NCBI GenBank assembly: GCA_964461295.1
Contig: CAYWTX010000436.1
Location: forward strand, 1-9,469
DNA: 9,469 nucleotides
Origin: CAYWTX01 sp964461295
GTDB lineage: Bacteria > Planctomycetota > Phycisphaerae > SM23-33
Direction: 5' to 3'
Shown here piece by piece: positions 1-6,380 of the stretch (the first letter of the stretch is position 1; each line of letters opens with the position of its first letter). The position numbers and the translations under genes were made by a program. The notes below the pieces were generated by a model. It saw only the letters and a list, made by a program, of their open reading frames with translations. It was not told where the DNA came from and did not search any database.

Positions 1-1452
1 GGTGGAACAGGCGGCGGCGGGCGAACCGGGCCTGTATTGGACCCAAAGCCATCGTGGCGGCCATGCCTTCAGGACGACCTGGAGTGCCTTTGCGGCATCG
101 GCGGGAAGGAAATCGAAGACCCCCTCGGAGTTGACACCGGCGTTGCCGCACTGAAGGAGGCGGAACTCGCCCAACACGGTGGCCAAGTGGGCATCGCCGG
201 GCGGGTACAACTCGCCGGACTGCCGCACGTCTTCGGCGATCCGGAAGAGGCCTATGCGGTTGAGGGGTTCATCGGCCGGCGGCAGGCAGTCAAGCAGCGG
301 CAGTTTCACGTCCCTTGGCGTCACGGGGATGCACAGGAGCCGTTTGACCAGGTTGTCTCGCGTCAGCGGTTTGCCCAATTCGTAGTTCCGGACTTCCATC
401 ATGTCGGTGACGCCTATGCGTAGGAACGGAAACAAGCCGGGATCATTGGCGAGGAATTCGTAGTCATGTCCACAGTGGGCGCCGACGATCAGGATCGCGT
501 GGGGGCGCGGCTTCACGTTTCTCGGCGGAATGCTCAGGTTGTTGCGGGCCAACACGCTTTGTCCAAGAACGTCTCCCACGCCACGCATTCTGCCGCCGTC
601 CACCGGCAAGACAGCAGGCATTCCCGACGCAACGTAGGCGCGCAGGGCGGAGGCGAAGCGGTATGCGGCAAGGCCTACTTGCCTGACGTCGGTCTTCGGC
701 AAGGGCACATACTGCCGACGTGCCTGCAGACCCACGCGGTCGTCCTGGAAGTAGCGGGTGATGCGGTCCTCAGTCATGCCGCCGAGGTCGATCTCGTTGC
801 ACGAGTTCTCCAAAGCGATGTGAGTGATCTCGGCCACGCCATGAATCCCCTCCGCATGGTTGTGCAGCAGCAGAGCCGCCATGAGGCAATTCGCCTGGGC
901 GCAGAGACCGCCGCCGATACGGATGTGCCGGACGAAAGGGGTGCCGTTGATCTCGCGGTTTTCTCCGTACGCTTTCCCGAGTTCCGCCGTCAACACGTGA
1001 TACCCGGCCTGGCGAAAGCGGCGAGGAGGCGTCAACAATGAATCGCCGACGCAGCTCTGTTTTCTCATGATCTCCGCGGGCGTGGGCACATCTTCGCAGA
1101 CCGCCTCCATCTTCGGGAGTCGTCTCCAGAAGGCACTTGCCGGCCGCCGCTTCCCCCATCCGCGGATGACCGCGACGAACCTGTTGACCCTTCTGGCATT
1201 GACGAAGCTGCTGTTGCCCAGGTAGGCCCGGAACGCGAATCTGGGCGCCGATGCGCCGAACAGCTCGGTCTCGCTCCTGGCGACAAGCGAGGGCGCCGTC
1301 CTGTACAGGATGGGCTCATTCTCCGGGATATCGTACAACCAGCGGCGAAGGCGTCTCACTTCCTTCAGGCGGATGGAACCGATCTCTTCCTCGGCCGTCT
1401 GCGGCGAAACCTGCCAGTTCAGATCGGGCAGTTCCCGCGCTTGCTCCCGCAT
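1..1452 (-). CDS. Predicted papain-like/C39-like cysteine peptidase, partial (3' end missing)
   Basis: The frame is open from the ATG at 1452 to the left edge: 484 codons with no stop, so the C-terminus lies outside the window. The start is supported by AGGGAG (plus-strand 1459-1464) six bases upstream. I see no signal peptide or membrane segment, so the protein is probably cytoplasmic. A Gly-Gly-Leu-Cys-Ala-Gln segment puts Cys184 at the head of a hydrophobic helix. A strand with Pro-His-Ala-Ile-Leu-Ile-Val-Gly follows, with His318, and then Ala-Asn-Asp-Pro, with Asn336 and Asp337. The order Cys, His, Asn/Asp and the His-strand-turn-NDP pattern fit the papain-like fold and resemble C39-like peptidases. 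This is inferred from motifs only. The first 130 residues are rich in Arg and not recognised. It follows the 1528-2841 gene on the same strand after 75 bases, so co-transcription is possible. Substrate and role are unknown. Confidence 0.75.
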   Translation of the reverse strand, partial: MREQARELPDLNWQVSPQTAEEEIGSIRLKEVRRLRRWLYDIPENEPILYRTAPSLVARSETELFGASAPRFAFRAYLGNSSFVNARRVNRFVAVIRGWGKRRPASAFWRRLPKMEAVCEDVPTPAEIMRKQSCVGDSLLTPPRRFRQAGYHVLTAELGKAYGENREINGTPFVRHIRIGGGLCAQANCLMAALLLHNHAEGIHGVAEITHIALENSCNEIDLGGMTEDRITRYFQDDRVGLQARRQYVPLPKTDVRQVGLAAYRFASALRAYVASGMPAVLPVDGGRMRGVGDVLGQSVLARNNLSIPPRNVKPRPHAILIVGAHCGHDYEFLANDPGLFPFLRIGVTDMMEVRNYELGKPLTRDNLVKRLLCIPVTPRDVKLPLLDCLPPADEPLNRIGLFRIAEDVRQSGELYPPGDAHLATVLGEFRLLQCGNAGVNSEGVFDFLPADAAKALQVVLKAWPPRWLWVQYRPGSPAAACST

Positions 1453-1527
1453 AGAGTGCTCCCTGGCTAGACCTGCTCGGCGTGCTCACCCTAAGGGAAG
1501 GGATGGTACGCCATGCCTGCGCGACCG

Positions 1528-2841
1528 TCAAGGGCCCTCCAGTTGCCTCGCCGCTTCCGCCATTGCCCCCGCGGCCACGGTGTGGAACAGCTCGGCCAGT
1601 TCCTTCGCGTCGGGCTGCTGCGTTTCGTCCAGGATGAGCAGTTCGAGCCATCGCGTGAGGCTGTCGCCGATGGGCGTGGTCGCGTGCACGAACAGGGCCG
1701 ACACCCAACCGCGACCGGCGTCGGGGTAGGTGATCGATCCGATCCTGAGCTTCCACGTCCGCTCGCCCACCTTCACCTCGTAGGCGTGGTACGTCTGGTA
1801 CAGCAGGCCGCGCTCGATGGTCTGTTTCTCCTCGGCCAGGACGATGTCGGCGATGGGCTTGAAGGCCCTGCGGGCATCGACGCGGACGAAGATGGGCCAC
1901 TTGGGCGACTCGACGCGAAGCTGCGTGACGGGCAGGCCGCCGGCGTCGAAGCGGTCCTCGCGGGCCGAACGCAGGTAGGCCCGCGGCGCCGTGATCGTCA
2001 ACTTGTACTCCTTGCCGTCCTTGACGAAGCGGTTGGCGTCGCCGGCGGGCTTGGCCTCGGCGAGGGCCTTCCGAAGGGCGGCGGCCGTGTCGGCGAAGGT
2101 CTTCGCCACCGCCGCCTGCTGCGGGTCGGCGATGGCGGCCGGCAGCTTGCCGGCAAGGACGTCATCGAGCCACGGGCCCAACTCCTTCGGCGGCGGCTGG
2201 TAGTTCTCGGCCTGGCCGAGCACGGGGAGGATGGAGATGCTGGCGCCGAGGGGTTCGCGCCGGGCCCGCACCTGTCGCCAGAACTTGAGCGCATCGCCGT
2301 TGGTGATGTGGTTGACGATGAAGTACGGACAGGTCTTGGCCGTCTCGGCGGCGGGATGGAACCACTCGTATCGCTTGTCGCGGACGATGACGGGATTGGC
2401 GCCGATGGCGACGACGGCCCGGAACCGCCGGGGGACGCGGTCCGCCAGGCATAGGGCCAGTTGGGCGCCGCCCCCGGCGCCCATGAGGAGGACGCGATTG
2501 GGATCGGTGCCGCGCCGCTTCTGGACGTCGTCGATGGCGTCGACGACGGCCTGCATGTCCTCGCCCGGCCAGGTGACCTTGGAACTGGCGCGGGGCATGA
2601 GCAGGACGCACTTGCGGGCGAGCAGCAGCGGCCAGTAGTCCTTCCTGAAGCGGTCGAGTTGCGGCTGGACGGCGGGGTGGAGGTAGACGGCCAGCGGCGC
2701 GCCATCGGTCGGGCCGTCGGGCAGGAGCAGTTCGGGCGCCGGGCGCGTCGTCGGCTGGGAGGCGGGCCTCGTCCGCGCGAAGCCGGGGAGGAGAACAATC
2801 GCGAGCACAAGTGCCGCGACAGCGGGGCGTCGAAGTTCCAT
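1528..2841 (-). CDS. Exported alpha/beta-hydrolase-fold protein lacking the nucleophile serine
   Basis: The product has 437 residues. Residues 1-22 form a signal peptide (two Arg, then a Leu/Ala/Val core). A Ser/Thr/Pro/Arg linker (ASQPTTRPAP, about 27-36) follows, of a type common in planctomycete exported proteins. Residues 48-230 look like an esterase or phospholipase-type alpha/beta hydrolase: the AVYLHP strand, the DPNRVLLMG strand at 113-121, and an elbow. The elbow reads Gly121-Ala-Gly123-Gly-Gly125 where active enzymes have Gly-x-Ser-x-Gly, so the nucleophile position is glycine. An acid candidate (Asp183 in NGDAL) remains. No histidine lies where the third triad member is expected (GQAENYQ, 209-215). 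The C-terminal 200 residues are not recognised. A catalytically dead binding or scaffold protein is the best inference. No Shine-Dalgarno is visible before the ATG. A TAGAAT box sits six bases upstream of it, so the message may be leaderless. Confidence 0.85.
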   Translation of the reverse strand: MELRRPAVAALVLAIVLLPGFARTRPASQPTTRPAPELLLPDGPTDGAPLAVYLHPAVQPQLDRFRKDYWPLLLARKCVLLMPRASSKVTWPGEDMQAVVDAIDDVQKRRGTDPNRVLLMGAGGGAQLALCLADRVPRRFRAVVAIGANPVIVRDKRYEWFHPAAETAKTCPYFIVNHITNGDALKFWRQVRARREPLGASISILPVLGQAENYQPPPKELGPWLDDVLAGKLPAAIADPQQAAVAKTFADTAAALRKALAEAKPAGDANRFVKDGKEYKLTITAPRAYLRSAREDRFDAGGLPVTQLRVESPKWPIFVRVDARRAFKPIADIVLAEEKQTIERGLLYQTYHAYEVKVGERTWKLRIGSITYPDAGRGWVSALFVHATTPIGDSLTRWLELLILDETQQPDAKELAELFHTVAAGAMAEAARQLEGP

Positions 2842-2918
2842 GGGCGCATTCTACAGCCGATGCAGTGCAAGGCAGTAGTGACTGGCGGCCGGCAAGCGGC
2901 GAGCGAACGCCGATGGCG

Positions 2919-2947
2919 TTGACATTGGCCCTCGCGTGGCGAACAAT
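2919..2947 (+). promoter_or_regulatory. Candidate sigma-70-like promoter of the permease gene
   Basis: A perfect TTGACA (2919-2924) is followed after 17 bases by AACAAT (2942-2947), which matches four of six positions of the -10 consensus. It would start transcription near 2954 and give a leader of about 33 bases, too short for a riboswitch. It lies in the 145-base region shared with the divergent 1528-2841 gene. Confidence 0.5.
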
Positions 2948-2986
2948 CGTCGATCACCTCGGTATCTCTCGCTCTGAAAGGAGCCG

Positions 2987-4387
2987 ATGATGGCGGTGTT
3001 TCAGATCAGGGCGCGGGGCAGCACGATCGGACGCGAAGTCGTCGGCGGCCTCACCACGTTCATGGCCATGAGCTATATCCTCTTCGTTCAGCCGGCGATC
3101 CTGCGCCTGACGGGGATGGACAGCGGCGGCGTGTTCATGGCCACGTGCATCTCCTCGGCCGCGGCGTGCATCCTGATGGGCGTGCTGGCCGACTATCCCT
3201 TGGCGCTGGCGCCCGGCATGGGCGAGAACACGTTCTTCGCTTTCACGCTTTGCGCGGCCGGGGCGCTGGCCTGGCCGGAAGGCCTGGCTCTGACGGTCGT
3301 GGCGGGGGCGATCTTCCTGCTGCTGTCGACGGTGGGGCTGCGCTCGGCGCTGCTCAACTCGATCCCGGACGCGCTCAAGAGCGGCATCGCGGCCGGCATA
3401 GGCCTGCTCATCGCGATGCTGGGCTTTGAATGGGGCAATTTCGTCAAAGGGCACGCGGTGACGTTCCTTCAACTTGCCGACGTGCGGGGCAACTACGTGG
3501 CCGGGCTGACGCTGCTGGGCATGGCCGTCACGCTCGTGCTGCTGGCTTGGAACGTGCGGGGCGCGATCCTCATCGGCATCCTGGCGACCACGGCCGCCAC
3601 ATGGGCCGTCGGGCAGATCTGGCACGTGCCGGGGATTGCATGGCACGGTGCCGTCGCCCTGCCGTCGGGGCTGGAGAAGACGGCCGGGGCGTTCGTGGGC
3701 GGGTTCGGCACGCTGTGGGGGAAGTTCATCAGCGGCCAGGCGGGGGAGATCATCGCGTTCACGTTCGTGCTGCTGTTCATGGTGCTGTTCGACACCGTGG
3801 GCACGCTGGTGGGGGTCGCCAGCCGGGCCGGGCTCATCGATCGCGCCGGGCGGCTGCCCAAGGCCGAACGCGCCCTGGCCGCCGACGCGGCCGGGACGAT
3901 CCTCGGCGCGGCCATGGGCACCAGCACCGTGACCAGCTACATCGAGTCGGTCACGGGCGTAGCGTCGGGGGCGCGGACGGGCCTGGCGGCCGTGGTGGCG
4001 GGGCTGTGCCTGCTGGCGGCGCTGTTCTTCCAGCCGCTGGTGGAGATGGTGGGCGGCGGGGTGAACGTTGGCCCGGCGGGCGGCCCGCCGGTGCTGCGCT
4101 ACCCGATGATCGCCCCGGCGCTGATCATCGTGGGGGCGATGATGATGCGGGCGATGAAGGAAGTGAACTGGGACGACCTGACGGAATCGATCCCGGCGTT
4201 CCTGGCGATGATCGCCATGCCGTTCACGTTCTCCATCGCCACGGGCATCGCCATCGCCTTCATCGCGTACGCGTTCGCCAAGCTGGTCACCGGTCGGGGG
4301 CGGCAGTGCCCGGTTCTGGTGTACGTGTTCGCGGTGTTGTTCGTGGCGCAATACGCCCTGGCGGCGGCGACGAGGGCGATACAGTGA
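2987..4387 (+). CDS. NCS2/AzgA-type purine (adenine/guanine/hypoxanthine) permease
   Basis: The product is an inner-membrane purine-base:cation symporter of the NCS2 family, AzgA/PbuG-like branch, 466 residues as annotated and close to the usual length. Hydrophobic segments span almost the whole protein. Family signatures are visible: GREVVGGLTTFMAMSYILFV (about 15-34), LALAPGMGENTFFAF (about 72-86), LFDTVGTLVGVASRAGL (about 265-280) and GTSTVTSYIES (311-321). The exact purine cannot be read from sequence. Two ATGs stand in tandem. AAAGGAG (2977-2983) is three bases from the first and six from the second, so translation may begin at 2990. The last six sense codons and stop lie in a 22-bp segment repeated at 7581-7602, which marks this gene end as the junction of the downstream cassette. 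The gene itself is intact. Confidence 0.93.
   Translation: MMAVFQIRARGSTIGREVVGGLTTFMAMSYILFVQPAILRLTGMDSGGVFMATCISSAAACILMGVLADYPLALAPGMGENTFFAFTLCAAGALAWPEGLALTVVAGAIFLLLSTVGLRSALLNSIPDALKSGIAAGIGLLIAMLGFEWGNFVKGHAVTFLQLADVRGNYVAGLTLLGMAVTLVLLAWNVRGAILIGILATTAATWAVGQIWHVPGIAWHGAVALPSGLEKTAGAFVGGFGTLWGKFISGQAGEIIAFTFVLLFMVLFDTVGTLVGVASRAGLIDRAGRLPKAERALAADAAGTILGAAMGTSTVTSYIESVTGVASGARTGLAAVVAGLCLLAALFFQPLVEMVGGGVNVGPAGGPPVLRYPMIAPALIIVGAMMMRAMKEVNWDDLTESIPAFLAMIAMPFTFSIATGIAIAFIAYAFAKLVTGRGRQCPVLVYVFAVLFVAQYALAAATRAIQ
4366..4387 (+). repeat. 22-bp direct repeat, left copy (permease 3' end)
   Basis: This 22-base segment begins GGCGACGAGG, ends GATACAGTGA and includes the permease stop codon. 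It recurs exactly at 7581-7602. The flanks also resemble each other: CCTGGCGGCG precedes the left copy and CCTGACGGCGG the right. The bases after the two copies differ completely. A gene end duplicated on the far side of an inserted block is the pattern left by integration at a gene's 3' end. Confidence 0.85.
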
Positions 4388-4415
4388 ACTGACGAAAAAA
4401 ACCCATGAAATCCGC

Positions 4416-4444
4416 TTGCATGGTGTCTATATTATGCCTATTAT
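4416..4444 (+). promoter_or_regulatory. Candidate promoter of the accessory cassette
   Basis: TTGCAT (4416-4421) and TATTAT (4439-4444) are separated by 17 bases. The -10 matches five of six consensus bases; the -35 is weak (three of six). The area is AT-rich compared with its surroundings. TATTATG occurs twice, at 4430-4436 and 4439-4445, so the -10 may be either copy or part of an operator. It lies just inside the left end of the cassette, which would make the cassette transcriptionally independent. Confidence 0.5.
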
Positions 4445-4453
4445 GTGCCGATG

Positions 4454-4474
4454 GTATGCATTAGAGGCGCATAC
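4454..4474 (+). promoter_or_regulatory. Candidate operator: perfect inverted repeat GTATGC-N9-GCATAC
   Basis: Six-base arms GTATGC (4454-4459) and GCATAC (4469-4474) are perfect inverted repeats with centres 15 bases apart. They lie between the candidate -10 and the Shine-Dalgarno of the ribbon-helix-helix gene. Such regulators commonly bind short paired sites at their own promoters, so autoregulation is a reasonable inference. A weak RNA hairpin masking the start is the alternative. Confidence 0.45.
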
Positions 4475-4487
4475 AGGAGAAACACCT

Positions 4488-4700
4488 ATGCCGCGACTTA
4501 CTGTTGAGTTTCCCGAATCGACCAACGAGGTACTCGAGAAACTGGCCGAGGAGGAAGGAACCACGAAGCGCGAAATCCTGCGGCGAGCTCTGTCGATTTA
4601 CAGCACGCTCCATGATGAGGGCGTCCGCATCGGCGGGAATCGCAATGTTGTGATCGTTGACAAGGATGGCGACAAACTGATAAAACAACTCGTCTTCTGA
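4488..4700 (+). CDS. Ribbon-helix-helix (CopG-like) DNA-binding protein
   Basis: The product has 70 residues. RLTVEFP (3-9) is the N-terminal DNA-contacting strand. Helix 1 runs about 11-24 (STNEVLEKLAEEEG) and helix 2 about 25-44, starting TTKREILRRAL, the typical turn and second helix of the fold. A short tail follows, with NVVIVDKDGDKLIKQLVF (53-70), also known from CopG-like proteins. It should act as a dimeric regulator, probably a repressor of its own operon. An open frame continues back to 4416, but AGGAGA (4475-4480) is seven bases from the ATG at 4488 and the earlier start would lie inside the candidate promoter. It is the first cassette gene and is followed after 21 bases by the 74-residue ORF. 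An antitoxin role is possible, but no recognised toxin is adjacent. Confidence 0.85.
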   Translation: MPRLTVEFPESTNEVLEKLAEEEGTTKREILRRALSIYSTLHDEGVRIGGNRNVVIVDKDGDKLIKQLVF

Positions 4701-4721
4701 CCGATTCGGGAAGGGGCTGCA

Positions 4722-4946
4722 ATGCCGGGCGAGTCTGACAAGCGGAACAATGCGCAGGCCGACGCCGACGCCGGGCCAGATGGCCTGACCATCAAGAGAA
4801 TCCTGGACGCGCTGCCGCGGGGGGAGGTGAAGAAGGACTCCCGGATCAGCGCCAAACAGCTTCCCGCGCCCAGGACATTCACCGAACTGTACGGCGTTCT
4901 GTTCAGCGCGGCGCTGTTGGCGGCAAAGGCACGCTTCCGCCGATAA
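4722..4946 (+). CDS. Small protein of unknown function in the ATPase cassette
   Basis: The product has 74 residues and I recognise no family. The first 22 residues are polar and low in complexity (Asn, Gln, Asp, Ala). A Lys/Arg-rich middle follows (IKRILDALPRGEVKKDSRISAKQ, split by a Pro-Gly turn). The C-terminal helix is hydrophobic to amphipathic (ELYGVLFSAALLAAK, about 55-69) and ends in Arg-Phe-Arg-Arg. AAGGGG (4711-4716) lies five bases before the ATG. Gaps of 21 bases upstream and 24 downstream place it firmly in the operon. It could be a membrane-peripheral partner, a regulator or a small effector; the sequence does not decide. That it is a real gene rests on spacing, the ribosome binding site and the operon position. 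Confidence 0.6.
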   Translation: MPGESDKRNNAQADADAGPDGLTIKRILDALPRGEVKKDSRISAKQLPAPRTFTELYGVLFSAALLAAKARFRR

Positions 4947-4970
4947 CCCTATTGGGAGACGAGGACTGAC

Positions 4971-6380
4971 ATGGCAGACGCGAACACAGTTCCCCCAAAG
5001 GCCACGACCTTGCGCGAAGCAGCCGCTCAGACTTCGCCCCAGCCGCTGGAATCGGGCGATCCGCGGTATGTCGATCTCTCCAAGCAGCGCCAGTGCAAGC
5101 AACTTGCCCAGATGCGGGTGCATATCGAGCAGCAGGACGCCGAGCAGAACCGGTTTGCCTGTGTCGCGTTCATCGGGCATCGGGGCAGCGGGAAGTCGAC
5201 CGAACTGCTCAGGTTGGAGCATGACCTTTCCAGCCGTTTCACGTCGGTCCACCTGTACACCGACGAGGACCTCCTCGGCGACTTCGACTACACCGATCTG
5301 CTGCTGTGGTTGACGGAAAGCCTTGTTCGGCACTTTGCGAACACGCCTGGTCTGCGCCCGCTCGACGAGCGCCTTCTGAGGGACGTGGCCGAGTGGTTCG
5401 CGGATAAGACGCTCGAGGACGCCGTTCAAGTGAAAGCGGAGGTTGAGGCAGGCGTCGAGGCCAGGGTGGGGATTGGCTGGTTCGGAATCGGGCTGCTTGC
5501 CCGCCTGAAATCCATGGTCAAGGGCAGCACGGAAAGACGGCAAACGATCCGGCAGAAGCTGAGAAGCTATGGGAGCGAGTTGATTGAGAAGGTCAACCTG
5601 CTGCTGGACGACGCGGCCGCCAAACTGAGAGCCGTCAAGAAGGCGCCGGACCTTCTGATCGTGCAGGACAACCTCGACCGCCTGTTCACGGAAACGGCAA
5701 GGCGGCTGTTCTTTGACGCCGGCGATCTGCTGAAGCGCCTTCACGCCCACATGATCTTCACCGTGCCGGTGGCCATCGTGCTCTCTCCGTGGGACATCAA
5801 CCGGGTGTTTCAACCGGTCTTCACCATGCCGATGATCAAGCTGCGTCGCCGGGATGGGCGGGAAGTGCGCAAGGCCGTCGACGGACTCGTCAAAGTGCTG
5901 GCGGAGCGAGTGGAGATAGACGCGGTGTTCGAGTCCAGGGCCAGTGTGCGCCTTCTGGCGCGGTCGTCCGGAGGGAGCGTCCGCGACCTGATTCGCCTTC
6001 TGAGTTACGCACAACTCGCGGCCGCCGGCGACGGGAAGCAGAAGATCGACGCGGCCAGCGCTCGCGATGCCGTGAAGAAGCTCCGATTGGACTATGAGAA
6101 GTTGCTCATACCGGGGCAGGCGTATTACCCGGTCCTGGCCCTGATACACCGCGACAAGGAACTCGCGCTGCCGCCGGATGGTTCCATTCCTTCGCCGGAA
6201 CAGGTGGATCGGGCGAAGGCATTCCTCAGGGACTTGCTCTTCAACGGCGCGGTGCTGGAGTACAATGGCGATCGGACGTGGTACGACGTTCATCCGGCGA
6301 TCACCGACATCCAGGGATTCAAGGATGCCTTCGCGGCTATCGAGAAGAAAGCGATCGGCAGCGCCCCGCCGCCCCGGTGA
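4971..6380 (+). CDS. STAND/ORC-like P-loop ATPase
   Basis: The product has 469 residues and should be a soluble nucleotide-dependent switch or assembly ATPase. Walker A is GHRGSGKST (69-77). The Walker B region is LLIVQDNLDRL (228-238), with Asp233 and Asp236 after four hydrophobic residues. FTVP (263-266) fits a sensor-1 strand. SGGSVRDLIRL (333-343) fits the ORC/STAND-type C-terminal motif, with Arg338 as sensor candidate. Residues about 415-445 look like a winged helix (DLLFNGAVLEYN then WYDVHPAI). Between Walker A and B is a variable region with a hydrophobic glycine-rich stretch (166-180, VGIGWFGIGLLARLK) and long charged helices. GAGG in the leader is about seven bases before the ATG. 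The gene overlaps the start of the next, so the two products are probably made together and may form a complex. Family-level recognition is good; function is unknown, with conflict or defence the best guess. Confidence 0.85.
   Translation: MADANTVPPKATTLREAAAQTSPQPLESGDPRYVDLSKQRQCKQLAQMRVHIEQQDAEQNRFACVAFIGHRGSGKSTELLRLEHDLSSRFTSVHLYTDEDLLGDFDYTDLLLWLTESLVRHFANTPGLRPLDERLLRDVAEWFADKTLEDAVQVKAEVEAGVEARVGIGWFGIGLLARLKSMVKGSTERRQTIRQKLRSYGSELIEKVNLLLDDAAAKLRAVKKAPDLLIVQDNLDRLFTETARRLFFDAGDLLKRLHAHMIFTVPVAIVLSPWDINRVFQPVFTMPMIKLRRRDGREVRKAVDGLVKVLAERVEIDAVFESRASVRLLARSSGGSVRDLIRLLSYAQLAAAGDGKQKIDAASARDAVKKLRLDYEKLLIPGQAYYPVLALIHRDKELALPPDGSIPSPEQVDRAKAFLRDLLFNGAVLEYNGDRTWYDVHPAITDIQGFKDAFAAIEKKAIGSAPPPR

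Noticed and set aside
1513..2454. Plus-strand open frame opposite the hydrolase-like gene
   Set aside because: It is Gly/Arg/Leu-rich with no motif. The minus strand has a signal peptide, linker and fold pattern.
2954..2986. Purine riboswitch ahead of the permease
   Set aside because: The predicted leader is only about 33 bases, and I see no three-way-junction aptamer pattern.
2954..4351. Long minus-strand open frame opposite the permease gene (465 codons)
   Set aside because: It is an Arg/His/Gln-rich shadow of the permease, which has clear family motifs. GC-rich codon bias keeps the opposite frame open.
4416..4487. Upstream extension of the RHH gene to an ATG at 4416
   Set aside because: It would place the start inside the candidate promoter. 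A good Shine-Dalgarno serves ATG 4488, where the RHH fold begins.
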